DNA of 43,502 nt from Symbiobacterium thermophilum (GTDB lineage Bacteria > Bacillota > Sulfobacillia > UBA995), in contig DYFO01000014.1 in assembly GCA_020725145.1 (NCBI GenBank), forward strand, positions 1 to 43,502, given 5' to 3'. The translations under genes and the position numbers were made by a program. Below the pieces are notes generated by a model. That model was not told the origin of the DNA. It saw nothing but the letters and a program-made list of their open reading frames with translations, and did not search any database. Numbering within the stretch: the first letter of the stretch is position 1; the number at the start of each line of letters is the position of its first letter. Positions 34,592-41,902 of this stretch are shown here, in pieces.

Positions 34592-34603
34592 GAATGGTAT
34601 AAT
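34592..34603 (+). promoter_or_regulatory. Extended -10 promoter of the spoVB-like operon
   Basis: TGG-TATAAT (TATAAT at 34598-34603) is a perfect extended -10 directly after the spoVT terminator. I see no convincing -35 hexamer. It would drive the spoVB-like gene about 75 bases downstream and the mazG, HU and rqcP genes after it. Confidence 0.7.
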
Positions 34604-34677
34604 GCAATCACGACCGCTGCCCTTCAAGCAGGGGGCTACTTTGGCCCGTCTTCGGGTGCCGAAGGGAAAGGTACAGC

Positions 34678-36276
34678 TTGAAAAAACAGTCCTTCCTGCA
34701 GGGGGCCATGGTGCTCGCCGCGGCCGGGGTGATCAGCAGGGCCCTGGGTGCCGTATACCGGATTCCGCTCACCCGCATCATCGGCGACGAGGGTATGGGT
34801 CTTTACCAGATGGCCTACCCTGTGTACACCGCGGTTCTCACCATCGCCACCGCCGGCATCAACGTGGCCATCTCCAAGCTGGTGGCGGAGCATCTGGCGA
34901 GGGGCCGTCCCGGTGAGGCCTACCGGACCTTCCGCGTCTCCTTCTTCCTGATGGCCTCGCTGGGCCTTGTCTTCTCCGTGCTGATGCTCTTGGGGGCGCG
35001 GACCATCGCCGTACGGGTGGCGCACAACCCCCAGGCTTTTTACCCCATCGCCGCGCTGGCGCCGGCTATCCTCATCGTCTCGCTGGAATCGTCACTGCGA
35101 GGTTTTTTCCAGGGGCAGCAGATCATGACTCCTACCGCCCTCTCGCAGGTGGTCGAGCAGCTGGTAAGGGTGGCCGCGGTTCTGCTTGCGGCCTACCACT
35201 TGCTCCCCAGAGGGATAGCGCTGGCCGCGGGCGGGGCCACCTTCGGGGCGGCGGTGGGGGCGCTGGCGGGGCTGGCGGTCCTCCTGTGGATCTACTGGTC
35301 GCGTTGCCGGCAACCGGCGGCTTTTCTTCCGACGCGCGCGACTCCGACGCAGCCCGTCCGCGACATCGTCGCCGGCATCCTCCGGCTGGCCATACCCGTC
35401 TCGCTCGCGGGTATCGTAGTGCCGCTGATGAACATGGTCGACCTCGTGGTGGTACCGGCTCGCCTGATCGGTACCGGGTACACCGCCGAGCAGGCCACCC
35501 GGCTGTACGGCCAGCTGACGGGGATGGCGCTCACGCTCGTCAACCTCCCCACGGTGCTGACCGCCGCCCTGCAGGCAAGCCTGGTACCGTCGGTATCGGA
35601 ATCCCACGCGATGGGAGATCTCAAAGCCATCCGGGCCCGTGCCCAGGCCGCCATCCGCATCACGCTGATGATGGCCCTGCCGGCGGTGGCCGGTCTTTAC
35701 CTCCTGGCCACACCCATCGCGGAGCTTCTGTTCGCGGTGCCCGAGGCGGGCATTCCCATCGCCGCCATGTCCGGCGGACTGCTCTTCCTCGCCCTGCAGC
35801 AGACCACCACCGGCGTCCTGCAGGGCATGGGGCGAACCGATCTCCCCGTGCGCAACCTGCTGTTGGGCGCGCTGGTCAAGCTGCTGGCATCCTGGGTGCT
35901 GACCGGCGTCCCGGCGCTCGGCATCCGGGGAGCGGCGTTGGGGACGGCACTCGGCTTCCTGGTGGCGGCCACCCTCAACGTCACCGGTGTCAGGGCATTG
36001 ACCGGAACCTCGATCCCATGGCTGGACGGTGTGCTCCGTCCGGCGGCGGCCACCGCCGCGATGGCGGTGGCGGCGGTGGGCGGACACCGCTACCTGCTGA
36101 CCCTGCTGGGAGGGAACGCGGTGGCCACGGTGCTGGCGATCGGGCTGGGGATGGCGACCTACGGTCTGGCGCTACTGTTCCTCGGGGCGCTGCGCGAGCG
36201 CGACCTCGAGTTGATCCCCGGGGCCGGTCCCGCGGTGGCCAGATGGCTCCGGTCGGTGGGGGCGCTTCGCCGGTGA
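34678..36276 (+). CDS. SpoVB-like lipid II flippase family protein (MATE/MOP superfamily)
   Basis: 532 residues with about 14 hydrophobic helices, such as IAALAPAILIVSLESSLRGFF and AAVGALAGLAVLLWIYW. It resembles B. subtilis YabM/SpoVB/MurJ-type polysaccharide exporters (the N-terminal QGAMVLAAAGVISRALGAVYRIPLTRIIGDEGMG is typical). Its position before mazG matches yabM. Members flip lipid-linked cell-wall precursors; whether this one acts in growth or in spore cortex synthesis cannot be told. TTG 34678 follows GGGAAAGG. The mazG start overlaps its stop. Confidence 0.92.
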   Translation: MKKQSFLQGAMVLAAAGVISRALGAVYRIPLTRIIGDEGMGLYQMAYPVYTAVLTIATAGINVAISKLVAEHLARGRPGEAYRTFRVSFFLMASLGLVFSVLMLLGARTIAVRVAHNPQAFYPIAALAPAILIVSLESSLRGFFQGQQIMTPTALSQVVEQLVRVAAVLLAAYHLLPRGIALAAGGATFGAAVGALAGLAVLLWIYWSRCRQPAAFLPTRATPTQPVRDIVAGILRLAIPVSLAGIVVPLMNMVDLVVVPARLIGTGYTAEQATRLYGQLTGMALTLVNLPTVLTAALQASLVPSVSESHAMGDLKAIRARAQAAIRITLMMALPAVAGLYLLATPIAELLFAVPEAGIPIAAMSGGLLFLALQQTTTGVLQGMGRTDLPVRNLLLGALVKLLASWVLTGVPALGIRGAALGTALGFLVAATLNVTGVRALTGTSIPWLDGVLRPAAATAAMAVAAVGGHRYLLTLLGGNAVATVLAIGLGMATYGLALLFLGALRERDLELIPGAGPAVARWLRSVGALRR

Positions 36277-37700
36277 GGAGGACGGGCGGCATCACCGTGG
36301 TGGGACTGGGACCGGGCGACCCGCGCGCCGTCCCCGAAGAGGCGATCGAGCGCATGCGCGGGGCCGATGTGGTCCTGCTGCGCACCGCCTGGCATCCTGC
36401 GGTTTCGCGCCTGGCGGCCGAGGGTATCGTCGCGGACAGCTTCGATCGGCTGTACCAACAGGCGCAGACGCTTGATGAGGTCTACCGGGAGATCGCCGGG
36501 CGTCTGCTGGCTCTGGCGGCGGATGGATACCGGGTGGTCTATGCGGTGCCGGGTCACCCCGGAGTGGCAGAGGCCACGGTCAGGGAGCTCGCGGCCGCCC
36601 AGGACAAGGTGCCCCTTGAGATCGTCGGCGCCATGAGCGGCCTGGACGCGATCTTCGCGGTCGTTCCGCTCGACCCCGCCAGAGGGATCAGCATCCTTGA
36701 CCCGGCGGGTCTTGGTCGCGGCCCCTTGCCGGTAGATCGTGACCTCCTGATACTGCAGGTGGACGAGCGGTTGCTGGCCGGCGAGGTCAAGCTCAAGCTG
36801 TTGGCCCACTACCCGCCCGACCATCCCGTGGTCATCATCCGCGCCGCGGGGGTACCCGGCGAACAGGAGGTTACGCGTACGCAGCTGGCCGCGCTTGACC
36901 ACTCGCCGCACCGCTACGACCACCTTACCTCGATCCTGGTGCCGGCCCTCGCCGAGGGCAGGCGGGCCGGCTGCCGGTACCCGCTGGATCCACTGGTCGA
37001 GGTGATGCAGCGTCTGCGATCGCCCGAAGGCTGTCCCTGGGACCGCGAGCAGACCCACCAGAGCCTCAAGAACTACGTGCTGGAAGAGGCCTACGAACTG
37101 GCCGATGCACTGGAGCAGGGCGACACGCATAAAGTCGTCGATGAACTGGGAGACTTACTGCTGCAGGTGGTGTTCCATGGCGTGATTGCCATGGAAACCG
37201 GCGATTTCGACCTCAACCAGGTAGTCCAAGGCATCGTGGCCAAGCTGCGCCGCCGCCACCCTCACGTGTTCGGCCGGGCCAAGCTTAGCAGCAGTGAGGA
37301 GGCGCTGGCCCAGTGGGGGCACATCAAGGCGCAAGAGGTCGGGGAGGAAGGAACGGGCAAGGTCCTGGGACGCGTACCGCGCGGCCTGCCGGCGCTGCTA
37401 CGGGCGACCCGGGAGGTGCACCGGGCTCGAGCCGCAGGGTGCCGGGCGCTTGGGGATGCGGTGTTGGCGGCGGTGCCTCTCGGAGATGCGCCCCGGGCGC
37501 GCCTGGGTCGGCTCCTGCTCACCGTCGTCCAGGCCGCCGCCGAAGAGGGTATCGACCCTGAGGCCGCCCTGCACGAAGCCACCGACCGCCTCGTTGCCGT
37601 TCTGGAAGGAGAAGCTAGCTCTGGGGGGAATCAGCTTGAACAAGGCCGACCTGGTGGGAAGGGTGGCCAGCCGGACCGGCATGACCCGCAAGGACGTTGA
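36273..37700 (+). CDS. mazG: Tetrapyrrole-methylase-domain / MazG NTP pyrophosphohydrolase
   Basis: 475 residues, YabN type. An N-terminal SAM-methylase-like domain (ITVVGLGPGDPRAVPEEAIE, VYAVPGHPGVAEATV) is followed by MazG with the catalytic acids in VLEEAYELADAL...KVVDELGDLLLQVVFH. MazG hydrolyses NTPs to NMP and PPi. The second, C-terminal MazG repeat is degenerate: the metal-binding acids are lost (RLGRLLLTVVQAAAEEG). GTG 36273 overlaps the flippase stop (GTGA); ATG 36243 is an alternative. Its last 65 bases overlap the HU coding region. Confidence 0.93.
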   Translation: MRRTGGITVVGLGPGDPRAVPEEAIERMRGADVVLLRTAWHPAVSRLAAEGIVADSFDRLYQQAQTLDEVYREIAGRLLALAADGYRVVYAVPGHPGVAEATVRELAAAQDKVPLEIVGAMSGLDAIFAVVPLDPARGISILDPAGLGRGPLPVDRDLLILQVDERLLAGEVKLKLLAHYPPDHPVVIIRAAGVPGEQEVTRTQLAALDHSPHRYDHLTSILVPALAEGRRAGCRYPLDPLVEVMQRLRSPEGCPWDREQTHQSLKNYVLEEAYELADALEQGDTHKVVDELGDLLLQVVFHGVIAMETGDFDLNQVVQGIVAKLRRRHPHVFGRAKLSSSEEALAQWGHIKAQEVGEEGTGKVLGRVPRGLPALLRATREVHRARAAGCRALGDAVLAAVPLGDAPRARLGRLLLTVVQAAAEEGIDPEAALHEATDRLVAVLEGEASSGGNQLEQGRPGGKGGQPDRHDPQGR

Positions 37701-37911
37701 GCGAGTGGTCACCGCCGTCTTCGAGAGCATCGAGGAATCCCTGGCGGCCGGGGACCGGGTTTCGCTGGTGGGGTTCGGGACCTTCGAGGTAAGGCAGCGG
37801 GCAGCCCGTACGGGCAGAAACCCGCAGACCGGCGAGGAGATCAGGATAGAGGCGGCCCGAGTCCCGGTGTTCAAGCCGGGGCGGCCGCTCAGAGATCGGG
37901 TCGCCCGCTGA
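37636..37911 (+). CDS. hup: DNA-binding protein HU
   Basis: 91 residues, standard HU size. It has NKADLVGRVASRTGMTRKDVE, GDRVSLVGFGTFEVRQRAAR and the arm GRNPQTGEEIRIEAARVPVFKPG. HU compacts and bends DNA. TTG 37636 follows TGGGGGGAA by 5 bases. The start lies inside the 3' end of mazG in another frame, so HU translation is probably coupled to mazG. Confidence 0.95.
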   Translation: MNKADLVGRVASRTGMTRKDVERVVTAVFESIEESLAAGDRVSLVGFGTFEVRQRAARTGRNPQTGEEIRIEAARVPVFKPGRPLRDRVAR

Positions 37912-37945
37912 AACCGCCCGGCCGCGAGGAGGTGGCCGGCAAGTC

Positions 37946-38206
37946 GTGCGCCTTGACAAGTTCCTGAAAACGGCGCAGCTGATCAGACGCCGTACGGTGG
38001 CCCGTGAGGTCGCCTTGCAGGGCCGGGTGACGGTGAACGGCCGTCCTGCCAAGCCCGGCGCTACCCTGCGGGTGGGTGACGTCGTGTGTTTGGATCTGGG
38101 TTCGCGGCAACTCGAGGTGGAGGTGCTGTCTTTGTCGCGCGCGCGTGACCCCCGTTCGCTCTATCGCGTGCTCGGCGAACGTGACGTCAGCGCTCGCTCC
38201 GGCTGA
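37946..38206 (+). CDS. rqcP: S4-domain ribosome-quality-control factor RqcP
   Basis: 86 residues, YabO family: an S4 RNA-binding domain beginning RLDKFLKTAQLIRRRTVA with REVALQGRVTVNGRPAKPG and RVGDVVCLDLG. In B. subtilis RqcP binds obstructed 50S subunits and helps RqcH add alanine tails. GTG 37946 has GAGGAGGTGG about 10 bases upstream. The mazG-rqcP-yabP order is conserved, here with HU and a SpoIID-like gene inserted. Confidence 0.95.
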   Translation: MRLDKFLKTAQLIRRRTVAREVALQGRVTVNGRPAKPGATLRVGDVVCLDLGSRQLEVEVLSLSRARDPRSLYRVLGERDVSARSG

Positions 38207-38212
38207 GGACCT

Positions 38213-38242
38213 CCCTCCGGGGGATACTACCGCCCGGGAGGG
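38213..38242 (+). promoter_or_regulatory. Hairpin that could mask the spoIID-like ribosome site
   Basis: CCCTCCGGG (38213-38221) can pair with CCCGGGAGGG (38233-38242) with one bulge. The 3' arm contains the GGGAGGG ribosome site of the next gene. There is no T tract, so a translational role is more likely than termination. Confidence 0.4.
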
Positions 38243-38248
38243 ATCACC

Positions 38249-39154
38249 TTGCGTACCCACTTCGCTGCTCTCCTCTTGCTGGCATTTGTGACTTCCTGTG
38301 CTCCCGGGGGACCGCAGGCGCGCTGGAACGTGCGCGAGGAGCCGACGCTTACGGTGTTCATGGAAGAGTCCGGACAGAAGCGGGAGATGAAATTCGAGGA
38401 GTACCTGGAAGGGGTGGTAGCGGGCGAGATCTACGGCCACTGGCCCCGCGCCGTCCTCGAAGCCCAGGCCATCATCGCCCGCACCTTCACCCTCGAGGCC
38501 CTCCAGCGCCGTGGAGGAACCCGCAAGCTGCACGGTACCGACGTCTGCACCAATCCCGAGCACTTTCAGGCCTACGATGCGGAGGCGACAGACGCCATCC
38601 GTGAGGCGGTCCGTGCCACCAGGGGAATGGTCATCCTGCATCGCGGACGCCCCGTCCGGGCCTGGTTCCACGCCGATGCCGCGGGGCGAACCGCCTCACC
38701 GGCCGAGGGGTTGGGCTTCCGTGACGAGCCGACTCCTTACCTGCGCACCGTGGAGGTCCCTACCGATCGGGATAAGAACGCATGGACGGCGAGCTTCACC
38801 CGCGAAGAGATCCGGACGGCCGCCCGCCAAGTAGGAGCCGAAGTATCGGAGGTCGCAAGCGTGCGGGTGGCCCGCCGGGGGCCCTCCGGAAGGGCAACCG
38901 TCATCCGCATTGACGACGTCGACGTGTCGGCCCCCGCCCTCCGCCTCGCGCTCGGCGGCGAAAAGGTGCGTTCCACGCTGATCCTGGGCGCACGGGTGGA
39001 CGGCGACCGTGTGGTACTCAGCGGGCGCGGTTTCGGCCACGGCGTGGGAATGTCCCAGGAAGCCGCACGCATCCTGGCCGAGCGCGGTCTTGATGCACGC
39101 CAGATCATCTACACCTTCTACCGCCGGGTGGAGATAAGCAAGCAGTGGGAATAG
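38249..39154 (+). CDS. SpoIID/LytB-domain lipoprotein
   Basis: 301 residues. The N-terminal signal LLLLAFVTSCAPG contains a lipobox (VTSC), so the mature protein should be lipid-anchored outside the membrane. The SpoIID domain is clear: MKFEEYLEGVVAGEIYGHWPRAVLEAQAIIARTFTL, HADAAGRTASPAEG and the C-terminal SGRGFGHGVGMSQEAARILAERG. SpoIID proteins cleave glycan strands of peptidoglycan stripped of peptides; SpoIID itself acts in engulfment. TTG 38249 follows GGGAGGG by 6 bases. This gene is not at this place in B. subtilis; whether it replaces SpoIID or is a LytB-like paralogue is open. Confidence 0.9.
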   Translation: MRTHFAALLLLAFVTSCAPGGPQARWNVREEPTLTVFMEESGQKREMKFEEYLEGVVAGEIYGHWPRAVLEAQAIIARTFTLEALQRRGGTRKLHGTDVCTNPEHFQAYDAEATDAIREAVRATRGMVILHRGRPVRAWFHADAAGRTASPAEGLGFRDEPTPYLRTVEVPTDRDKNAWTASFTREEIRTAARQVGAEVSEVASVRVARRGPSGRATVIRIDDVDVSAPALRLALGGEKVRSTLILGARVDGDRVVLSGRGFGHGVGMSQEAARILAERGLDARQIIYTFYRRVEISKQWE

Positions 39155-39210
39155 CACGGACCTGACGCCGCATAGACATGCCCAGGAGAACCCGCGGAGG
39201 AGGGTCCGGC

Positions 39211-39510
39211 ATGGCCGAACGCGAGGATGCGGTCCAGTACGGCCACACGCTGCACCTTGCTAACCGTGAAGCGCTCTCTCTGACCGGTGTGGTGCACGTG
39301 GACACCTTTGACGACCAGGAGATCGTCCTGGACACCGAACTGGGAAGCCTGACCGTCAGGGGGGAGAGCCTGCATATCAAGCGGCTGAACCTCGAAGACG
39401 GCAAGCTTGAGGTGGCCGGCACCGTGGACGGGATAAGCTACGCTCCCCGCCCCCGTACGCGGTCGACATCGAGTCGCGGCAAGGGATGGCTGGAACGCTT
39501 GCTGCGCTAA
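39211..39510 (+). CDS. yabP: Sporulation protein YabP
   Basis: 99 residues. It has the YabP pattern: HTLHLANREALSLTGVVHVDTFDDQEIVLDT and GSLTVRGESLHIKRLNLEDGKLEVAG. YabP is needed for spore formation in B. subtilis and is made in the mother cell. ATG 39211 follows GGAGGAGGG by 6 bases; the frame also opens at ATG 39178. A weak sigma-E-like pair lies about 55 bases upstream. Usually yabQ follows directly; here an SLT transglycosylase gene separates them. Confidence 0.93.
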   Translation: MAEREDAVQYGHTLHLANREALSLTGVVHVDTFDDQEIVLDTELGSLTVRGESLHIKRLNLEDGKLEVAGTVDGISYAPRPRTRSTSSRGKGWLERLLR

Positions 39511-39560
39511 ACCTGGCGGCCGACAGGAGATAACGGTTCGCGGACAGAATCCCGTGAGCG

Positions 39561-40502
39561 GTGAATCCTGACGCGAGATCTTCCGTGCCATCACCACCCC
39601 GACAGGCGGGTCTTCTGCTGAGCCGGCCGTACCTCGCCGTGGCGCTGTCGCCGCTGCTTGTCGTCAAGGCCATCGGCCTCGCCCTTCTTTACCTGTTGGC
39701 CAGCCCGGCAGTCCTCCTGGTCGATCTGGTGGCACCTCGACGGCACCTGGCGGCCGGGTGGGTGGTAGGCTTCATGGTCCTGGCGCTGGCGGTCACCGCC
39801 GGGACCTGGTCGGTGGCCTTCCTCGCGGACGAGCCGCAGCTGGCGGGAATCGGCGGCATGGTCCACTGGTACTACCAGGCCAGGGATCACCTGGAGGAGC
39901 TCCCCTACGGCGATCTCATCCGCCTTTACGCGGCCCGGAACGACCTGGATCCGGCATTGCTGGCCGCCGTGGTACAGATGGAGAGCAACTTCGATCCCAA
40001 CGCCGTCTCGCGCGTGGGCGCCCGGGGCCTGATGCAGCTCTTGCCGGCTACCTGGCGATACCTTTACCCCGAATCATCCTGTGACGGGGAACATCCTCCC
40101 CCCTCCCGGGGGCCCGACTGCATCTTCGAGCCCGCCGCCAACCTGCGTGTGGGGGCACGATACCTTCGCCAGTTGCTCGGCGAGTTCGACGGCGACGTGG
40201 TGCTCGCGGTAGCCGCGTACAACGCGGGCGCCGGTGCCGTCCGCCGCCTGGGGACCGACCAGGCCGCGGGTATACCTCCTTTCCGCGAGACCGGCCAGTT
40301 CGTTCGCGGGGTGCTCGGCGCGTGGCGCGAGCTCCGCGGCGACCCCGAGGAGATCGCCGCCATGGCCGAGGCCCGTCTGATCCACCGTCTCCGCCGGGTG
40401 ACTCCCTTCATCAGCACCGGGCTGTGGCTCCTTCTCTGCCTGTGGGTGTTGCGGCGTCTGCCCTGGACGCTCGACCGTCTCCCGCACCGGATCTCCGCAT
40501 AG
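39561..40502 (+). CDS. Membrane-bound lytic transglycosylase (SLT domain)
   Basis: 313 residues. Two N-terminal membrane helices (about 30-55, 68-88) lead to a soluble lytic transglycosylase domain (about 115-245) with catalytic Glu in AAVVQMESNFDPNAVS, then GARGLMQLLPATW, ANLRVGARYLRQLL and AVAAYNAGAGAV. One more hydrophobic helix lies near the C terminus (TGLWLLLCLWVLRRL). The enzyme cleaves the MurNAc-GlcNAc bond of peptidoglycan. GTG 39561 is the ORF start; no strong ribosome site is seen. It sits between yabP and yabQ, suggesting spore-wall or division peptidoglycan work. Confidence 0.9.
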   Translation: MNPDARSSVPSPPRQAGLLLSRPYLAVALSPLLVVKAIGLALLYLLASPAVLLVDLVAPRRHLAAGWVVGFMVLALAVTAGTWSVAFLADEPQLAGIGGMVHWYYQARDHLEELPYGDLIRLYAARNDLDPALLAAVVQMESNFDPNAVSRVGARGLMQLLPATWRYLYPESSCDGEHPPPSRGPDCIFEPAANLRVGARYLRQLLGEFDGDVVLAVAAYNAGAGAVRRLGTDQAAGIPPFRETGQFVRGVLGAWRELRGDPEEIAAMAEARLIHRLRRVTPFISTGLWLLLCLWVLRRLPWTLDRLPHRISA

Positions 40503-40525
40503 GCATTGCCAGGAGGTTCCCGGGG

Positions 40526-40906
40526 TTGACGGGTGTGGCCCACGAGTTAGCCATGTTCCTGGCTACCGTGCTATCGGGCATGGTGCTCGGTCTGCTTTAC
40601 GATATTCACCGGGCACTGACGCACCCACCCCGGCCGCGGCGCCGCCTCCGACCCCGCCAGTTCGTCCTGGACATCCTGTTCTGGCTGGTGGTTACCCCCC
40701 TGGCCTTCGTCCTGCTGGTGGTCGCCAGCTTGGGCCAGCTGCAATGGCACGTCTACCTTGGACTGGCCGTAGGCCTGGGCCTCTACGCCGCTCTGGGGAG
40801 CCCTCTTCTGCTGACGTGCTTCCGCTTTGTCGTCGTCGGCACTCGCACCTTCCTGCACCGCCTACGCCTCCGGTGGCCACGGCCGCCGGCCGGAGGAAGG
40901 AGTTGA
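40526..40906 (+). CDS. yabQ: Spore cortex protein YabQ
   Basis: 126 residues with about four membrane helices (ELAMFLATVLSGMVLGLLYDIHR, FWLVVTPLAFVLLVVASLG, VYLGLAVGLGLYAALGSPL). The YDIHRAL and QWHVYLGLAVG segments are typical of YabQ, a mother-cell protein needed for the spore cortex. TTG 40526 follows AGGAGG by 9 bases. It precedes divIC as in B. subtilis. Confidence 0.92.
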   Translation: MTGVAHELAMFLATVLSGMVLGLLYDIHRALTHPPRPRRRLRPRQFVLDILFWLVVTPLAFVLLVVASLGQLQWHVYLGLAVGLGLYAALGSPLLLTCFRFVVVGTRTFLHRLRLRWPRPPAGGRS

Positions 40907-40931
40907 CTGTAAAGCGGCGAACCGAGCTACG

Positions 40932-41336
40932 GTGAAGTCTTCCTCCCGAGGAGGGCGCCTTCTGGCCACAACGCGAGGCAGCGAACATCGTGGCCGCGTC
41001 GTGCCGTTCCCCCGGCGCCGCACCCGAGAACGCGCCGTGGGCCATCCCCGCCTGCGCTTCAACCCCTTGAAACTGGCCCTTTGCCTGGTCGTGGTCTATC
41101 TGGTGGTGACGGCCGGGGCGCACCTCTTTCACCTGGCCGTGCTTCGGCTGGAGCTTGCCCGCACCTACCGGGCCATCCGTCAGGTGGAGGCGGCCAACGC
41201 CGTGCTTCGAGAAGAGATCGCCTACGCTTCCACCGACGAATACGTGGAACAGGTGGCCCGCCAGCTAGGCCTGACCAAGTCGGGCGAGGTCCTTTACACC
41301 GCTCCTCCTTCCGGCCGCAAACCGTCCGAGCGCTAG
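40932..41336 (+). CDS. divIC: Septum formation initiator DivIC/FtsB-like
   Basis: 134 residues. A basic N-terminal tail (about 1-40) leads to one membrane helix (LKLALCLVVVYLVVTAGAHLF), followed by a coiled-coil (ELARTYRAIRQVEAANAVLREEI) and the family end YVEQVARQLGLTKSGEVLY. It belongs to the FtsL/FtsB/DivIC divisome group in the membrane. GTG 40932 is the best start but its ribosome site is weak. It ends in TAG, and the same frame remains open for another 62 codons. Confidence 0.92.
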   Translation: MKSSSRGGRLLATTRGSEHRGRVVPFPRRRTRERAVGHPRLRFNPLKLALCLVVVYLVVTAGAHLFHLAVLRLELARTYRAIRQVEAANAVLREEIAYASTDEYVEQVARQLGLTKSGEVLYTAPPSGRKPSER

Positions 41337-41339
41337 CTT

Positions 41340-41525
41340 GCCTGGGCACGGGCTGGCGCCAATCCACCGCTTCTGGCCAAGGCGGTCCTCACGCTGCGGC
41401 TTACCGGCAGCGAGATAGTGGTGGTGGCGCCCGGCTTGCTGATGCAGCACGGCGGTGAAAGGATGTTCGTTTACCAGCGTTTTCTTTGCGGCCATTACCT
41501 GTACGAGATCGACAGGACCCGCTAG
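41340..41525 (+). CDS. Possible small ORF after divIC, unassigned
   Basis: The frame directly after the divIC TAG stays open to TAG at 41523. It reads AVLTLRLTGSEIVVVAPGLL ... GERMFVYQRFLCGHYLYEID, with about 78% G or C at third positions, which is coding-like. No clear start or ribosome site is present (GTG 41418 and ATG 41442 are options). In B. subtilis the S1-domain gene yabR is found here; this is not S1-like. I do not recognise it, and it may be only a chance open frame in high-G+C DNA. Confidence 0.3.
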   Translation, partial: AWARAGANPPLLAKAVLTLRLTGSEIVVVAPGLLMQHGGERMFVYQRFLCGHYLYEIDRTR

Positions 41526-41558
41526 ACGGTCCGCGGCCGGCAGCGGTCGCGCAAGCCG

Positions 41559-41587
41559 TTGACGCTGGCAAGGCGCCGTACTATAAT
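41559..41587 (+). promoter_or_regulatory. Sigma-A promoter of the tRNA pair
   Basis: TTGACG (41559-41564), a 17-base spacer and a perfect TATAAT (41582-41587), about 22 bases before tRNA-Met. Confidence 0.9.
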
Positions 41588-41609
41588 GAGGGGTGCACCG
41601 TCAGGTTTC

Positions 41610-41685
41610 GGCGGCGTAGCTCAGAGGCTAGAGCATGCGGTTCATACCCGCAGAGTCGCTGGTTCGAATCCAGCCGCCGCTACCA
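41610..41685 (+). tRNA. tRNA-Met(CAU), elongator type
   Basis: A 76-base cloverleaf with encoded CCA. The acceptor GGCGGCG pairs with CGCCGCT (first pair G-U), the anticodon loop TTCATAC has CAT at 41643-41645, and the T arm contains GGTTCGAATCC. It closely resembles the B. subtilis elongator tRNA-Met, which also begins GGCGG and ends CCGCTACCA. In B. subtilis a tRNA-Met and a tRNA-Glu lie at the same place before spoIIE. Confidence 0.96.
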
Positions 41686-41702
41686 GGCGCCAAAGTCGTG
41701 GT

Positions 41703-41778
41703 GGGCCATTAGCTCAACTGGTAGAGCATCCGACTCTTAATCGGACGGTTCGGGGTTCGAGTCCCTGATGGCCCACCA
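41703..41778 (+). tRNA. tRNA-Lys(CUU)
   Basis: A 76-base cloverleaf with encoded CCA: acceptor GGGCCAT pairs with ATGGCCC, the anticodon stem TCCGA/TCGGA closes the loop CTCTTAA (anticodon CTT), and the T arm contains GGGTTCGAGTCCC. It shares the promoter with tRNA-Met. The DNA after its 3' end looks foreign, so it may be the attachment site. Confidence 0.96.
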
Positions 41779-41823
41779 GGTTTAGCTGGGAGTTTGACGA
41801 GAGGGAGGACGCCGCGGGGCCGG

Positions 41824-41844
41824 TTGACACCAGTTTTGACACCA
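41824..41844. repeat. Direct repeat TTGACACCA x2 near the tRNA end
   Basis: TTGACACCA occurs at 41824-41832 and again at 41836-41844, spaced by 12 bases, between tRNA-Lys and the recombinase gene. Short tandem sites like this are often arm-type binding sites of tyrosine recombinases; that role is inferred. Confidence 0.5.
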
Positions 41845-41854
41845 TAAACCGGGA

Positions 41855-41878
41855 GGGTGCGGGCGCGAGCCCGCACCC
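41855..41878. terminator. Strong hairpin after the recombinase gene
   Basis: GGGTGCGGGC (41855-41864) pairs perfectly with GCCCGCACCC (41869-41878) across a GCGA tetraloop. It lies 25 bases beyond the recombinase stop (reverse strand). The T tract is poor, so termination is likely but not certain. Confidence 0.5.
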
Positions 41879-41902
41879 CGGAGGGGCCTGCCGGGAGGAA
41901 TC

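Noticed and set aside
41265-41495. 76-codon reverse open frame at the divIC end
   Set aside because: Overlaps the conserved divIC C terminus, with no ribosome site or motif.
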